Positions 8,516-18,441 of a DNA stretch of 64,000 bases are shown piece by piece; the stretch's first letter is position 1; every line of letters starts with the position of its first letter. The notes under the pieces were generated by a model. The model saw only the letters and a program-made list of their open reading frames with translations, had not been told where the DNA came from and did no database searches. A program made the translations under genes and the position numbers. Source of the stretch: Stenotrophomonas sp. SAU14A_NAIMI4_8 (GTDB lineage Bacteria > Pseudomonadota > Gammaproteobacteria > Xanthomonadales > Xanthomonadaceae). The stretch covers positions 4,292,344 to 4,356,343 of the forward strand of contig NZ_CP025999.1 in NCBI RefSeq assembly GCF_003086695.1, in the 5' to 3' direction.

Positions 8516-10636
8516 ATGAACGTGTCGTCCGCTGCGCCGCGACTGCAGTCCAAGTTGCTCGGTGCCGTCTCTGTTGGTCTGGCTGTCGTACTGCTGTGTG
8601 CCCTGGCCGGTCTGGCCACGGCCTGGCTGAAGTTGTCCACCGAAGTGCCGCCGGAGGTCGCGCTCAGCCGCGATGCCGAGCGCCTGCAACGCGAGTTCCG
8701 CAGCCAGGTGCAGGAGTGGAAGAACGTGCTGCTGCGCGGCCACGACGACGCGCTGCGGCAGCGCCATCTGGATGCCTTCGACAGCGAGGGCCGCGTGGTG
8801 GCCGAGCTGGCGCAGCGTGTGGCGGCCAGCCCCGATGCGCGTACGCGCACGTTGGCGCAGGCCTTCAGCGCGCAGCACACGCAGCTGCAGCAGGCCTACC
8901 ACGGTGCGCTGCAGGCCTTTGCCGAGGCCCAGTACGACCCGGCCGCCGGTGACACTCTGGTGCGCGGCAAGGACCGCCCGGTCGCCGCCGCGCTGGATGC
9001 GCTGGGTGACCACACGGCCAAGGTAGCCGAGGCCGCGGTGGCTGCGCGTTCGCAGGCGGCGCGGCACATGCTGGTGGTCAGCGGTGGCCTGACGATAGGC
9101 GCTGCCATCGCCCTGCTGCTGGCCCTGGGCTGGTGGCTGCGGCGCGCAGTGGTGCAACCGGTGCTGGCGGTGGAAGCCGCCGCACGCGCGGTCGCCGCTG
9201 GCGATCTGGACCATGCGGTGCAGGTCCGCAGCCGCGACGAGATCGGCCGCCTGGCTCAGGCCATGCAGGCCGTGCAGAACACCCTGCGTGGCGTGCTGGC
9301 CGCACAGGCCGGCATGGCCGAGCAGCACGAGGCCGGCACCATCAGCCACCGCATGGATGCCAGCGCTTTCCCTGGCGCTTACGGGCGCATGGTGGCCGAC
9401 ACCAATGCACTGGTGGACGCACACATCCAGGTAAAGATGCGAGCCATCGCCATCATGGGGCGCTATGCCATTGGCGATCTGAGCCAGGACATGGAACGCC
9501 TGCCGGGCGAAAAGGTGGTGATCACCCAGGCCCTGGATGCAGTGAAAGCGAACCTGGGCGCGATCAACGGGCAGATCCGCGGCCTGGCCGAAGCTGCGGC
9601 GGCAGGTGATTTCAGCCAGCGCGGCGACAGCAGCCGTTTCCAGCACGACTTCCGCAGCATGGTGGAAGGTCTGAACCGCCTGATGCAGACCACCGAGCAC
9701 AACCTGGGCGAGGTCTCCAGCATGCTGCGCGCCATCGCCGATGGTCGCCTGGGTGCGCGCATGCACGGCGATTTCCAGGGCGTGTTCGCCCGCATTGCCG
9801 GCGATGCCAATACCACCGCCGCACAGCTGGCCACCATCGTCACCGCCATCAAGCACACCTCGGGCAGCATCCACAGCGCGGCGGCGGAAATTGCCGCAGG
9901 CAACAACGATCTGTCACGGCGCACCGAGCAGCAGGCTGCGAACCTTGAAGAGACCGCTGCCTCGATGGAAGAACTGACCTCGACCGTGCGGCAGAACGCC
10001 GAACACGCACGCCAGGCCAATCAACTGGCGATCGGCGCACATGGCGTGGCCTCGCAGGGCGGCGCGGTGGTCGGCCAGGTGGTGGCAACCATGGATGCAA
10101 TCGAAGCGTCGTCACGGCAGATCGCCGAGATCATCAGCGTGATCGACGGCATTGCGTTCCAGACCAATATCCTGGCGCTGAACGCAGCGGTGGAAGCGGC
10201 GCGCGCGGGCGACCAGGGCCGTGGCTTTGCGGTGGTGGCCAGTGAAGTACGTACGCTGGCACAGCGCTCGGCCGGCGCCGCCAAGGAGATCAAGGCGCTG
10301 ATCGAAGCATCGGTGGAACAGGTCGGCCAGGGCACGCAGCACGTGCGCCAGGCCGGCAACACGATGGCCGAAATCGTGGCGTCGGTGCAGCGGGTGACCG
10401 ACATCATGGCCGAGATTTCCGCCGCGTCGCAGGAACAGAGCGCGGGCATCGAACAGGTCAGCCAGACGGTGATCCAGATGGATGGCACCACCCAGCAGAA
10501 CGCGGCGCTGGTGGAAGAAGCCAGTGCCGCAGCACGCAGCCTGGAACAGCAGGCCGACCGCTTGATCGACGCGGTGGATGTGTTCGATCTGTCGAGCGAC
10601 GCTGCGACGAAGGAAGCGTTGGCGCGCGCGGCGTGA
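8516..10636 (+). CDS. Methyl-accepting chemotaxis protein
   Basis: 706 aa. TM1 is at about residues 13-37 and TM2 at about 185-207, enclosing a ~150-residue helical periplasmic sensor. A HAMP domain follows TM2 ([24 protein letters not shown]). Two further HAMP-like segments precede the C-terminal methyl-accepting coiled coil. The conserved signalling tip is [35 protein letters not shown] (about 545-580). No NWETF-like CheR-binding pentapeptide ends the protein. The ligand is unknown. No che genes are adjacent, so it is an orphan receptor feeding the main chemotaxis pathway. Confidence 0.92.
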   Translation: MNVSSAAPRLQSKLLGAVSVGLAVVLLCALAGLATAWLKLSTEVPPEVALSRDAERLQREFRSQVQEWKNVLLRGHDDALRQRHLDAFDSEGRVVAELAQRVAASPDARTRTLAQAFSAQHTQLQQAYHGALQAFAEAQYDPAAGDTLVRGKDRPVAAALDALGDHTAKVAEAAVAARSQAARHMLVVSGGLTIGAAIALLLALGWWLRRAVVQPVLAVEAAARAVAAGDLDHAVQVRSRDEIGRLAQAMQAVQNTLRGVLAAQAGMAEQHEAGTISHRMDASAFPGAYGRMVADTNALVDAHIQVKMRAIAIMGRYAIGDLSQDMERLPGEKVVITQALDAVKANLGAINGQIRGLAEAAAAGDFSQRGDSSRFQHDFRSMVEGLNRLMQTTEHNLGEVSSMLRAIADGRLGARMHGDFQGVFARIAGDANTTAAQLATIVTAIKHTSGSIHSAAAEIAAGNNDLSRRTEQQAANLEETAASMEELTSTVRQNAEHARQANQLAIGAHGVASQGGAVVGQVVATMDAIEASSRQIAEIISVIDGIAFQTNILALNAAVEAARAGDQGRGFAVVASEVRTLAQRSAGAAKEIKALIEASVEQVGQGTQHVRQAGNTMAEIVASVQRVTDIMAEISAASQEQSAGIEQVSQTVIQMDGTTQQNAALVEEASAAARSLEQQADRLIDAVDVFDLSSDAATKEALARAA

Positions 10637-10642
10637 GGGTTC

Positions 10643-10665
10643 CGCCGGGCATGGCCCGGCGCTAC
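10643..10665 (-). repeat. SMAG palindrome supplying the LysR stop codon
   Basis: On the minus strand GTAG is followed by CGCCGGGC, a short loop and GCCCGGCG. The TAG of the GTAG head (complement 10662-10664) is the stop codon of the LysR gene. Confidence 0.85.
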
Positions 10666-11567
10666 CAGCGCGGGTCCTGGCCCTGCGCCATCGCCTCACC
10701 CAGGTAATCCAGGAACGAACTGATGCGCGCCGATACGGCGGTGTTGCGGTAGTACACCGCGTGGATCGGCTGGTACACATCCAGCGTCTGCGCGGACAGC
10801 ACCGGCACCAGCGTGCCGGCGGCGCGGTCGCGTGCGGTCACGAAGTCGGACAGGCAGGTGATGCCCACGCCTTCGACCGCCAGACGGCGCAGCGTTTCAC
10901 CGCTGGAAACGGCCACGTCCGGGCGCACCAGCAACTGCCCGTCGGCATCGCCCGGCAGCGGCCAGCGATTCAGCGACTCCGGTTCGTTGAAGCTCAGCAG
11001 CGTGTGCTGCCCCAACGCCGCCACGCTGGTCGGCTCGCCGTGGGCGGCCAGGTAGGCCGGGCTGGCCACCAGCTGCAACCGATAGCGGCCCAGCGGCCGC
11101 GCATGCAGGGTTGAATCGGCCAGCGGGCCGATGCGGATGGCCAGGTCGGTGCGCCGCTCCAGCAGATCGATATAGCGCTCGGAACTGTTGAGCTCCAGCT
11201 GCACCTCGGGATAGCGCGCACGATAGCCGGCCACCAGCGGTGCAATCACGTGCAGCACGAAGGGCATCGCCGCATCCACCCGCAGCCGCCCGACCGGGCG
11301 CTCGCGGCGAGCGGCCATCTGCTCCTCGGCCGATTCCACCGCATCGATGATCGCCCGCGCGTGGCGCAGGTAGGCCTCGCCTTCGGCGGTCAGGTGCAGC
11401 CGGCGCGTGGTGCGGGTCAGCAGGGTGGTCCCCAGCTTTTCTTCCAAGCGGCCCAGCGCGCGGCTGACCCCCGAAGGGGTCTGCCCCAGCTGCTCGGCGG
11501 CGGCGCTGATCGAACCGCTGTCGATCACCGCCAGGAAGGCCTGCATTTCGTCGAGGGTGGTCTTCAT
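10662..11567 (-). CDS. LysR-family transcriptional regulator
   Basis: 301 aa. The N-terminal winged helix-turn-helix (residues about 1-60: MQAFLAVIDSGSISAAAEQLGQTPSGVSRALGRLEEKLG) is typical of LysR proteins, followed by the two-lobe effector-binding domain starting near VGRLRVDAAMPF. It belongs to the DsdC/AaeR-like group often found beside transporter genes. It is divergent from the MFS transporter at 11673 with a 105-bp shared intergenic region, so it probably regulates the transporter and perhaps dkgB. The effector is unknown. Its stop codon lies within a SMAG repeat. Confidence 0.9.
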   Translation of the reverse strand: MKTTLDEMQAFLAVIDSGSISAAAEQLGQTPSGVSRALGRLEEKLGTTLLTRTTRRLHLTAEGEAYLRHARAIIDAVESAEEQMAARRERPVGRLRVDAAMPFVLHVIAPLVAGYRARYPEVQLELNSSERYIDLLERRTDLAIRIGPLADSTLHARPLGRYRLQLVASPAYLAAHGEPTSVAALGQHTLLSFNEPESLNRWPLPGDADGQLLVRPDVAVSSGETLRRLAVEGVGITCLSDFVTARDRAAGTLVPVLSAQTLDVYQPIHAVYYRNTAVSARISSFLDYLGEAMAQGQDPRW

Positions 11568-11672
11568 GCCGCCATTATTGACCAGCAGGCAAGAGTGATT
11601 GGCGTGAAGACCGGTTTTTCAGCAAAGGTGGGCCGCGCACACTGCCCGCCTTCTCCTCCTCTGGACCCTGTC

Positions 11673-12887
11673 ATGACCCGTGGCATTCCCCTGGCCCTGC
11701 TGGCGCTGACGCTCGGCGCGTTCGCCATCGGCACCACCGAATTCGTCATCGTCGGCCTCATTCCGACCATTGCCGCCGACCTGCAGGTCAGCCTGCCCTC
11801 GGCCGGCCTGCTGGTTTCCCTGTACGCGCTGGGCGTGGCCATCGGCGCGCCGGTGCTGACTGCGCTGACCGGGCGCGTACCGCGCAAGCAGCTGCTGGTG
11901 GCGCTGATGGTGCTGTTCACCCTGGGCAACGTGATTGCCTGGATGGCACCGGGCTACACCTCGCTGATCGCCGCGCGCATCCTCACCGGCCTGGCCCATG
12001 GCGTGTTCTTCTCCATCGGCTCGATCATCGCCACCGCGGTGGTGCCGAAGGAAAAGGCCGCCAGTGCCATCGCCATCATGTTCACCGGCCTGACCGTGGC
12101 GCTGGTGACCGGCGTGCCGCTGGGCACCTTCATCGGCCAGCACCTGGGCTGGCGTGCCACCTTCCTGGCCGTGGCCGCGCTGGGCGTGGTGGCCCTGCTG
12201 GGCGCACTGCTGTTCGTGCCGCGCACGGTGCCGCAGAGCGCGCCGGCCAGCTTCCGCCAGCAACTGGGCGTGCTGGCCCAGCCGCGCCTGCTGCTGGTCT
12301 ATGCGATGACCGCGCTGGGCTACGGCGGCACCTTCCTGGCCTTCACCTACCTGGCGCCGATCCTGCAGGACGTGACCGGCTTTTCGGCCAATGCGGTCAG
12401 CCTGGTGCTGCTGGTGTACGGCGTGTCGGTGGCAATCGGCAACCTGTGGGGCGGCCGCCTGGCCGACCGGCTGGGCCCGGTGCCGGCGCTGAAGCGCATC
12501 TTCGCCCTGCTGGCCCTGGTGCTGTTCGTGCTCACTTTCACCGCCCACAACACCTGGTTGATGCTGCTGACCGTGCTGGCACTGGGTGCAGTCGCCTTCG
12601 GCAACGTGCCGGGCCTGCAGGTGTACGTGGTCAAGCAGGCGCAGCGCTATGCACCGCAGGCGACCGACGTGGCCTCGGGCCTGAACATCGCCGCGTTCAA
12701 CATCGGCATCGCCCTGGGCGCCTCGCTGGGTGGCCTGGTGGTGGAGCACATCGGCCTGATGCACACGCCGTGGCTGGGTGCGCTGGTGGTCCTGGCCGCC
12801 TATGCACTGACCGCACTCAGCGGCCGCCTGGACCGCCGCGATGGCGTGGACCACCGCGCCGAAGGCATTGCCGCCGCCGCACACTGA
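11673..12887 (+). CDS. MFS efflux transporter (AraJ/PbuE-like DHA1 family)
   Basis: 404 aa with 12 predicted membrane segments. The first segment carries the signature GAFAIGTTEFVIVGLIPTIAADL of the sugar/purine/drug efflux branch of DHA1 transporters (AraJ, NepI, PbuE). The inter-helix motif is TGRVPRKQLL, and GNLWGGRLADRLG repeats it in the second half. Substrate specificity cannot be told. ATG 11673 is used, although the frame is open far upstream, because membrane homology starts there and the upstream part is the LysR shadow. It probably forms a unit with dkgB, 87 bp downstream. Confidence 0.88.
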   Translation: MTRGIPLALLALTLGAFAIGTTEFVIVGLIPTIAADLQVSLPSAGLLVSLYALGVAIGAPVLTALTGRVPRKQLLVALMVLFTLGNVIAWMAPGYTSLIAARILTGLAHGVFFSIGSIIATAVVPKEKAASAIAIMFTGLTVALVTGVPLGTFIGQHLGWRATFLAVAALGVVALLGALLFVPRTVPQSAPASFRQQLGVLAQPRLLLVYAMTALGYGGTFLAFTYLAPILQDVTGFSANAVSLVLLVYGVSVAIGNLWGGRLADRLGPVPALKRIFALLALVLFVLTFTAHNTWLMLLTVLALGAVAFGNVPGLQVYVVKQAQRYAPQATDVASGLNIAAFNIGIALGASLGGLVVEHIGLMHTPWLGALVVLAAYALTALSGRLDRRDGVDHRAEGIAAAAH

Positions 12888-12974
12888 CCGGCCATGCAAT
12901 GCACCGTTGCCGGCATGCATACGGCCGCTGACCTACCCTTCCTGTTCACTCCTTTCCCCCCGTTGGAGCTTCCC

Positions 12975-13784
12975 ATGACTGTCCCCGCCTTTGGCCTTGG
13001 CACCTTCCGCCTGAAAGACCAGACCGTGATCGATTCGGTGCGCAACGCACTGGACGTCGGCTACCGCGCCGTGGATACCGCGCAGATCTATGACAACGAG
13101 GCCGAAGTCGGCCAGGCGATCGCCGAATCCGGCGTGCCGCGCGAGGAAATCTACCTGACCACCAAGGTGTGGATCAGCGAGTTCAAGCACGACGCGCTGC
13201 TGGCCAGCCTGCGCACCAGCCTGCAGAAGCTGCGCACCGACCATGTGGACCTGGCACTGATCCACTGGCCTTCGCCGAACGACAAGGTGGATGTGCCGAT
13301 GGAGGAATACCTGCCGGCACTGGCCGAGGCCAAGGCGCAGGGCCTGACCCGCGAGATCGGCATTTCCAACTTCACCATCGCCCAGACCCGCAAGGCGATC
13401 GAGATCCTGGGCGCCGATGCCATCGCCACCAACCAGATCGAGATCCACCCATACCTGCAGAACCGCCTGCTGGTGAAGTTCCTGCAGGATAACGGCATCC
13501 GCATTACCGCCTACATGAGCCTGGCCTATGGCGAAGTGTTGAAGGACCCGGTGATCCAGGCCATTGCCGGCCGCCACCAGGCCACCCCGGCCCAGGTTGC
13601 GCTGGCCTGGGCGCTGCAGCAGGGCTTTGCGGTCATTCCCTCGTCCACCAAGCGCGAGAACCTGGCCGGCAACCTGGAAGCCGCCGCGATCCGCCTGACC
13701 GACGATGACATGGCGCAGATCGCCAAGCTGGACCGCGGCCATCGCCTGGCCAACCCCGAAGGCATTGCACCGGCCTGGGATTGA
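12975..13784 (+). CDS. dkgB: 2,5-diketo-D-gluconate reductase B-type aldo/keto reductase
   Basis: 269 aa (E. coli DkgB is 267). The AKR tetrad is Asp/Tyr in [15 protein letters not shown] (about residues 36-50), Lys in LTTKVWIS and His in ALIHWPSP. The C-terminal NADPH-binding [15 protein letters not shown] is conserved. DkgB-type enzymes reduce 2,5-diketo-gluconate and methylglyoxal or other small aldehydes. A GGAG sequence at 12964-12967 supports start 12975. Its 3' end has been partly duplicated downstream (see the repeat at 13778). Confidence 0.88.
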   Translation: MTVPAFGLGTFRLKDQTVIDSVRNALDVGYRAVDTAQIYDNEAEVGQAIAESGVPREEIYLTTKVWISEFKHDALLASLRTSLQKLRTDHVDLALIHWPSPNDKVDVPMEEYLPALAEAKAQGLTREIGISNFTIAQTRKAIEILGADAIATNQIEIHPYLQNRLLVKFLQDNGIRITAYMSLAYGEVLKDPVIQAIAGRHQATPAQVALAWALQQGFAVIPSSTKRENLAGNLEAAAIRLTDDDMAQIAKLDRGHRLANPEGIAPAWD

Positions 13785-14066
13785 TCCCGACTGCGGTTGG
13801 AGACCGGAACCGGTAGGTGCCGACCTTGGTCGGCACTGGCCGTTGGTCGGTCGATGAAACTGCGTGCCGACCAAGGTCGGCACCTACCAGAAGCGGGGTT
13901 CAGCCCCTGCTCTGCAACAGCCAGCCGCGCATTGCCGCACTGGATTGATCCCGACTGCGGTCAGGGACTGGAATTGGTAGGTGCCGACCTTGGTCGGCAC
14001 TGGCCGTTGGTCGGTCGATGAAACTGCGTGCCGACCAAGGTCGGCACCTACCTGAAGCGGTGCACC
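13778..14066. repeat. Diverged 164-bp duplication carrying paired SMAG palindromes
   Basis: The segment starting GGATTGATCCCGACTGCGGT occurs at 13778 and again at 13942, a spacing of 164 bp. Each unit holds two inward-facing GTAGGTGCCGACC-type SMAG palindromes separated by the same 28 bp. Unit 1 ends with about 50 bp (13889-13940) nearly identical to the 3' end of the hydrolase gene at 14640-14695, then is joined back to the dkgB 3' end. The copies differ at several positions, so this is not recent. Confidence 0.8.
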
Positions 14067-14175
14067 GTGGGCGATACAAAGCGCGCTTATGTCGCCAGGA
14101 CCTCCGGCGAGGTGATAATTGGCCGGTCCGCCCAAGGGCCAGACGCAACTGGAAAAAAGCGGAGAACGCTTTCCA

Positions 14176-14607
14176 ATGAATCCACTCAAGTCATCTCAAC
14201 TTCTCGACATCTTGATTGAGAACGCTCTTCGTATTCTGGCCGCTGGCTTTGGCGTGAACTCCGCGGAAGCGTCGTTCTTCGAGGTCGTTCGAATCTTGAG
14301 AGAAGAGCCCGGCTTGAGAAGTGTGTTTGTTTCAAAGGTTCGTTCTGCATTGTCTCTCCGCTCTCCGGAACTGCTGGATTCTGGCAGCCTGCCGATCGAG
14401 CTGATTGAACTCGTCGCACATGAAATGCGTTGGCCCGAATTGCTGCAGATTGCAGACGACCGAATGCAGAGCTTCTTCAGTGGGGATCGCGCGTTGGCCG
14501 TGAGTGACATCGCGTCACGCATTCCCGCAGCCTTCCGCGACGACTGGGAAGATCGCGAGTTTTATCGGCATTACGGGGCTGGCGGGCAGGATTCTCGCTT
14601 GAGCTGA
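14176..14607 (+). CDS. Low-GC orphan hypothetical protein
   Basis: 143 aa, not recognised. It begins MNPLKSSQLLDILIENALRI, is largely helical, acidic towards the C-terminus (DDWEDREFYRHYG), and has no signal peptide or membrane segment. Its codon use is unlike its neighbours: many AT-ending codons (aat, tct, ctt, att, gaa) and visibly lower GC than the flanking genes, which suggests horizontal acquisition. GGAGA at 14161-14165 lies 10 nt before the ATG. The gene sits exactly between repeated SMAG-bearing segments, in the position of a cassette inserted between duplicated flanks. Confidence 0.65.
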   Translation: MNPLKSSQLLDILIENALRILAAGFGVNSAEASFFEVVRILREEPGLRSVFVSKVRSALSLRSPELLDSGSLPIELIELVAHEMRWPELLQIADDRMQSFFSGDRALAVSDIASRIPAAFRDDWEDREFYRHYGAGGQDSRLS

Positions 14608-14613
14608 AACAGC

Positions 14614-14637
14614 GTGCCGACCAAGGTCGGCACCTAC
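14614..14637 (-). repeat. SMAG palindrome (GTAGGTGCCGACC type)
   Basis: On the minus strand GTAGGTGCCGACC is followed by the pairing arm GGTCGGCAC. It closes the right side of the orphan-gene segment and is followed by the hydrolase 3' end, in the same order as inside the 164-bp unit. Confidence 0.8.
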
Positions 14638-14649
14638 CCGAAGCGGGGT

Positions 14650-15357
14650 TCAGCCCCTGCTCTGCAGCAACCAGCCGCGCATTGCCGCGCTCACTTCGTC
14701 CGGCCTTTCCATGGGTGCCAGGTGCCCGCAATCGGGCACCACCACCAGCTGCGACTGCGGCACCAGCGCGTGCATTTCCTCGCTCACCGCCAACGGCGTG
14801 ATGCGGTCGTTGGCACCGCAGACGATCAGCAGCGGATCGCGGTAGGCGGCCAGCACGTCATGGCCATCGCGGCGTTCCAGCCCGCTCTGGCGCAGGAATA
14901 CCTCGGCGCCCAGGCGTGCGGTCATGTCACGTACGCGCTGCACCAGCACGTAGTCATCCAACCGCGAGGCGTCGATGTAGCTGCGCATCAGCGCATCGCC
15001 AAACCCATGGAACTTGCCCGGCAGGCGTACGCTGGCGCGCTGGCTGCGGCGTTGTTCGGCGCGCTCCGGCGAATCGGCATGGATCGAGGTATCGACCAGC
15101 GCCAGCCGCAGCACGCGCTCGGGCGCGATGCGCAGGATCTGCTGGGCGACGAAGCCGCCCAGGGAGAAGCCGGCCAAGGCGAAGCGCTCGGGCGCCTGCG
15201 CCAGCACGTCCTCGGCCACCGCCTGCAGGGTTTCACCACGGGTCTGGTCGCCCACCGTGCAGTCGGCGATGTCGGCCAGATCGGCCAGCTGCGCGCGCCA
15301 CAGCTCGGCATCGTTGAGCAGGCCGGGCAATAGCAGCAGGGGAATGCGTTCGGTCAT
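14650..15357 (-). CDS. Alpha/beta-fold hydrolase
   Basis: 235 aa. It begins MTERIPLLLLPGLLNDAELW, with the oxyanion region near PGLLND. The nucleophile elbow is Gly-Phe-Ser-Leu-Gly in LAGFSLGGFVAQQ (about residue 82). The acid is in ICGANDRITP and the catalytic His in PDCGHLAPMERPDEV near the end. Such small esterase/MhpC-BioH-like hydrolases act on esters or carbon-carbon bonds; the substrate is unknown. The last ~50 bp of the gene are duplicated at 13889-13940. Confidence 0.87.
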   Translation of the reverse strand: MTERIPLLLLPGLLNDAELWRAQLADLADIADCTVGDQTRGETLQAVAEDVLAQAPERFALAGFSLGGFVAQQILRIAPERVLRLALVDTSIHADSPERAEQRRSQRASVRLPGKFHGFGDALMRSYIDASRLDDYVLVQRVRDMTARLGAEVFLRQSGLERRDGHDVLAAYRDPLLIVCGANDRITPLAVSEEMHALVPQSQLVVVPDCGHLAPMERPDEVSAAMRGWLLQSRG

Positions 15358-15414
15358 GGGGGTATTGTCGCGCCGGTGGGGCGACGTGGCCATGCCGGAA
15401 CGGGCGATTGCACG

Positions 15415-15574
15415 GTAGAGTCGAGCTTGCTCGACTGCGCTCTGTCGTAGAGTCGAGCTTGCTCGACTGCTGTGCGCAAAGCAGTCGAGCAAGCTCGACT
15501 CTACGAAGATCCAAAGCAGTCGAGCAAGCTCGCCTCTACGAAGATCCAGAGCAGTCGAGCTTGCTCCACGCTAC
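15415..15574. repeat. Cluster of five GTAGAGTCGAGC-type SMAG palindromes
   Basis: Two forward copies (15415 and 15447) and three reverse copies follow, with arms AGTCGAGC and GCTCGACT. Two reverse copies carry substitutions. The last, on the minus strand, ends with CTAC at 15571-15574 and supplies the TAG stop of the acetyltransferase gene. Confidence 0.88.
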
Positions 15575-18291
15575 GGGGGGGCTGCTGCGATCTCAACCTG
15601 CTGCACCGGCAGGGTCACCACCATCACGGTAGGGTCATCCGGGTCCAGCTTTGCCTTGAAGCCCAGGCTCTGGCACATCGCCAGCATGGTGCTGTTTTCG
15701 CGCAGCACCTGCCCTTCCACTACGTCCAGGCCCAGCCATTTGGCGTACTCGATCATGATCGCCATCAGGCGCCAGCCAATGCCGTGGCCTTTCAGGTCCG
15801 AGCGGATCAGGATGCCGTACTCGCCGCGATGGTAATCGGCATCGGCATGCAGGCGCACCGCGCCCAGCATGTCGCCGCTGCGTGGGTCGATGGCCACCAG
15901 CGCGATCGAGCGCGCGTAGTCGAGCTGGGTCAGGCGCGCGATGAACTCGTGGCTGAAATGCTTCACCGACTGGAAGAAGCGCAGGCGCAGGTCTTCATCG
16001 CTGACCCGGGCGAAGAACGCGCGGAACAGCGCGTCGTCTTCCGGCCGCACCGGGCGCACGAAGGCGCGGCCACCATCGGACAGATCGATGGTGCGCTCCC
16101 ACTCCTTCGGGTACGGGAACACCGAGAAGCGCGGATGGCCGCGGCCCTTGTGCAGGATGCGCGAGGGTGCGATGGCCACGCGCGCATCGAGGGCGAGGAT
16201 GCCCTTGCTGTCCACCAGCAAGGGGTTGATGTCCAGCGTGCGCACTTCGGGAATGTCGGCGGCCAGTTGTGCCAGCTTTACCAGGGCCAGCGCCAGCGCG
16301 CGTTCGTCGGCCGCGGGCACATCGCCATAGGCCTTCAGGATGCGCGAGGCGCGGGTCTGGCCGATCAGTTCGTGCGCCAGGCGCAGATCCAGCGGTGGCA
16401 GCGCCAGCGCCTTGTCGTTGATCACTTCCACGGCGGTGCCCCCGCGCCCGACCACGATCACCGGCCCGAAGGTTGCATCATCGGCAATGCCGACGATGAT
16501 CTCGCGCGCCTTCGGCCGCACGATGGTGGGCTGCACCAGCAGACCGTCAATGCGCGCATCGGGGCGCAGCTGGCGCGCGCGGGCAAGAATCGCGTTGGCC
16601 GCGCTCTGCACCGCCGGCAGCGTGGCCAGGTTCAGGCGCACGCCATCCACTTCCGATTTGTGCGGGATATCCGGCGAAAGAATCTTCAGGGCTACCGTGG
16701 CGCCGCGCTCCAGCAGCGGCTGCGCCAGATCCATCGCCTCGTGCGCATCGCGGGCATGCAGCACCGGCGCCGACGGAATGCCGTAGGCCTTCAGCAGTTC
16801 ATGGGTGGCCAGCGGATCGAGCCACTGCTGGCCGTTGCACAGTGCAGATTCGACCAGGGCGCGCGCCCGCGCGGTGTCCACGCTGAAATCCTGCGGCAGG
16901 CTGGGGGGCGTTTCCATCAGCGCGTTCTGCGCTTCGCGGTAGCGCACCAGGTGCTGGAAACCACGCACGGCTTCGGCTTCGGTCGGGTAGGTCGGCACGC
17001 GCGCGGCGTTGAGCGTGGCGGTAGCCTGGTCATCGTTGCCCAGCCATACGGCGAACACCGGCTTGTCGCGGTGGTGGCGCGGGCGCAGGCCGAGGGTGCG
17101 GGTCAGTGCCTGCGCTGCATCGGCCGACGAGGTGAACGCGGTGGGCACGTTGACCACCATCACCGCATCGTTTTCGCTGTCGGCCAGCAGCGCCTCGATG
17201 GCGGCGGCGTAGCGGTCACCATCGGCGTCCACCACGATGTCCACCGGGTTGCTGCGCGACCAGCCCTGCGGCAGCACCTTGTCCAGCGTTTCGACCGTGC
17301 TGTCGGACAGCTGTGCCAGGGTGCCGCGCAGGGCGACCAGCTGGTCCACGGCCAACCGGCCGACGCCGCCACCGTTGCTGAGCACGGCCAGCCGGCGGCC
17401 CGGGAACGTGCCGAGGCGGCCGAGGGTTTCGGCAGCGGTGAACAGCTCGTCCAGCGCACTGACGCGCAGCAGCCCGGCGCGGTTGAAGGCGGCGCCGTAG
17501 ACATCATCGGCGCGTGCCAGCGCCTGCACGTGGGTATCGGCGCTGCCAGGCTGCACGCGCTCGGCGCGGCCGGACTTCACCACCACCACCGGCTTGGCAC
17601 GCGCAGCGGCACGCGCGGCCGACATGAACTTGCGCGCGTCCTTGATGTGTTCGACGTACAGCAGGATGGCGCGGGTGCGGTAGTCGGTGGCGAAGTAGTC
17701 GAGCAGGTCACCGAAGTCGACGTCCAGGGTGTCGCCCAGCGATACCACGGCGGAGAAGCCGACCGAACGTGCCACGCCCCACTCCACCAGCGCCGCGGCA
17801 ATCGCCGAAGATTCGGAAATCAACGCGAGGTCGCCGGCCTGCGGGAAATGCGCGGCGATGCTGGCATTGAGCCGCGCGTGCGGCGCGATCACGCCCAGGC
17901 AGTGCGGGCCGAGGATGCGCAGGCCGTGCTTGCGCGCCACCGTTTCCACCTGTTCGGACAGCGAGCCCGGGCCCTCGCCCAGGTGCGCGGTGAGGATGAT
18001 GGCCGCCTGCACGCCGCGCTCGGCGGCGGTACGCACCACCTGCGGCACGATGGCCGCCGGTGCGGTGATCACCACCAGGTCGGGTACCCAGTCCAGGTCC
18101 TTCAGCCGCTTCACCGTGCGGATGCCATCGATCTCGGCATGGCGCGGGTTGATCCACGCCACCTTGCCGGGGAAGCCGGTGCCACGCAGGTTGCGCATCA
18201 CCGCGCGGCCGGCCGAGCGTTCGCGCGGGCTGCCGCCGATCACCGCAACCGACTGCGGGCGGAACACGGACTGCAGATGGTAGGTACTCAT
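15571..18291 (-). CDS. pat: Pat/YfiQ-type protein lysine acetyltransferase (acyl-CoA synthetase-like + GNAT)
   Basis: 906 aa (E. coli PatZ/YfiQ is 886). The order is: CoA-binding domain (FRPQSVAVIGGSPRERSAGRAVMRNL, about residues 8-35), succinyl-CoA ligase-like domains, an ATP-grasp domain (about 480-700), and a C-terminal GNAT domain (about 730-900) with the acetyl-CoA loop RSDLKGHGIGWRLM. These proteins acetylate lysines of acetyl-CoA synthetase and other enzymes; the synthetase part is usually regulatory. The start at 18291 is taken because homology begins there; upstream codons come from repeats. The TAG stop lies within a SMAG repeat. Confidence 0.9.
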   Translation of the reverse strand: MSTYHLQSVFRPQSVAVIGGSPRERSAGRAVMRNLRGTGFPGKVAWINPRHAEIDGIRTVKRLKDLDWVPDLVVITAPAAIVPQVVRTAAERGVQAAIILTAHLGEGPGSLSEQVETVARKHGLRILGPHCLGVIAPHARLNASIAAHFPQAGDLALISESSAIAAALVEWGVARSVGFSAVVSLGDTLDVDFGDLLDYFATDYRTRAILLYVEHIKDARKFMSAARAAARAKPVVVVKSGRAERVQPGSADTHVQALARADDVYGAAFNRAGLLRVSALDELFTAAETLGRLGTFPGRRLAVLSNGGGVGRLAVDQLVALRGTLAQLSDSTVETLDKVLPQGWSRSNPVDIVVDADGDRYAAAIEALLADSENDAVMVVNVPTAFTSSADAAQALTRTLGLRPRHHRDKPVFAVWLGNDDQATATLNAARVPTYPTEAEAVRGFQHLVRYREAQNALMETPPSLPQDFSVDTARARALVESALCNGQQWLDPLATHELLKAYGIPSAPVLHARDAHEAMDLAQPLLERGATVALKILSPDIPHKSEVDGVRLNLATLPAVQSAANAILARARQLRPDARIDGLLVQPTIVRPKAREIIVGIADDATFGPVIVVGRGGTAVEVINDKALALPPLDLRLAHELIGQTRASRILKAYGDVPAADERALALALVKLAQLAADIPEVRTLDINPLLVDSKGILALDARVAIAPSRILHKGRGHPRFSVFPYPKEWERTIDLSDGGRAFVRPVRPEDDALFRAFFARVSDEDLRLRFFQSVKHFSHEFIARLTQLDYARSIALVAIDPRSGDMLGAVRLHADADYHRGEYGILIRSDLKGHGIGWRLMAIMIEYAKWLGLDVVEGQVLRENSTMLAMCQSLGFKAKLDPDDPTVMVVTLPVQQVEIAAAPP

Positions 18292-18321
18292 GCGCCTACG
18301 GTACCGAAATTCCGTGGTGAA

Positions 18322-18430
18322 GGGGTCGGATCCCTTTCCGCAGGAAAGGGCTCTGACCCCGGCGTGACCGTTGCGTGCCCACCAAGGTGGGCACCTACCA
18401 GAGCCTTGCGTGCCCACCAAGGTGGGCACC
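18322..18430. repeat. GGGGTC palindrome plus two SMAG palindromes
   Basis: A GGGGTC/GACCCC palindrome lies at 18324-18361. Two minus-strand GTAGGTGCCCACC-type SMAGs follow around 18376-18399 and 18411-18434, forming a short 35-bp tandem (TTGCGTGCCCACCAAGGTGG repeated). They lie between mgtE and pat and are the only candidate termination signals there. Confidence 0.8.
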
Positions 18431-18441
18431 TACCAGAGCAG

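Noticed and set aside
15415..15574. CRISPR array
   Set aside because: The repeats are self-complementary GTAG palindromes in both orientations, with irregular spacing and no unique spacers of constant length.
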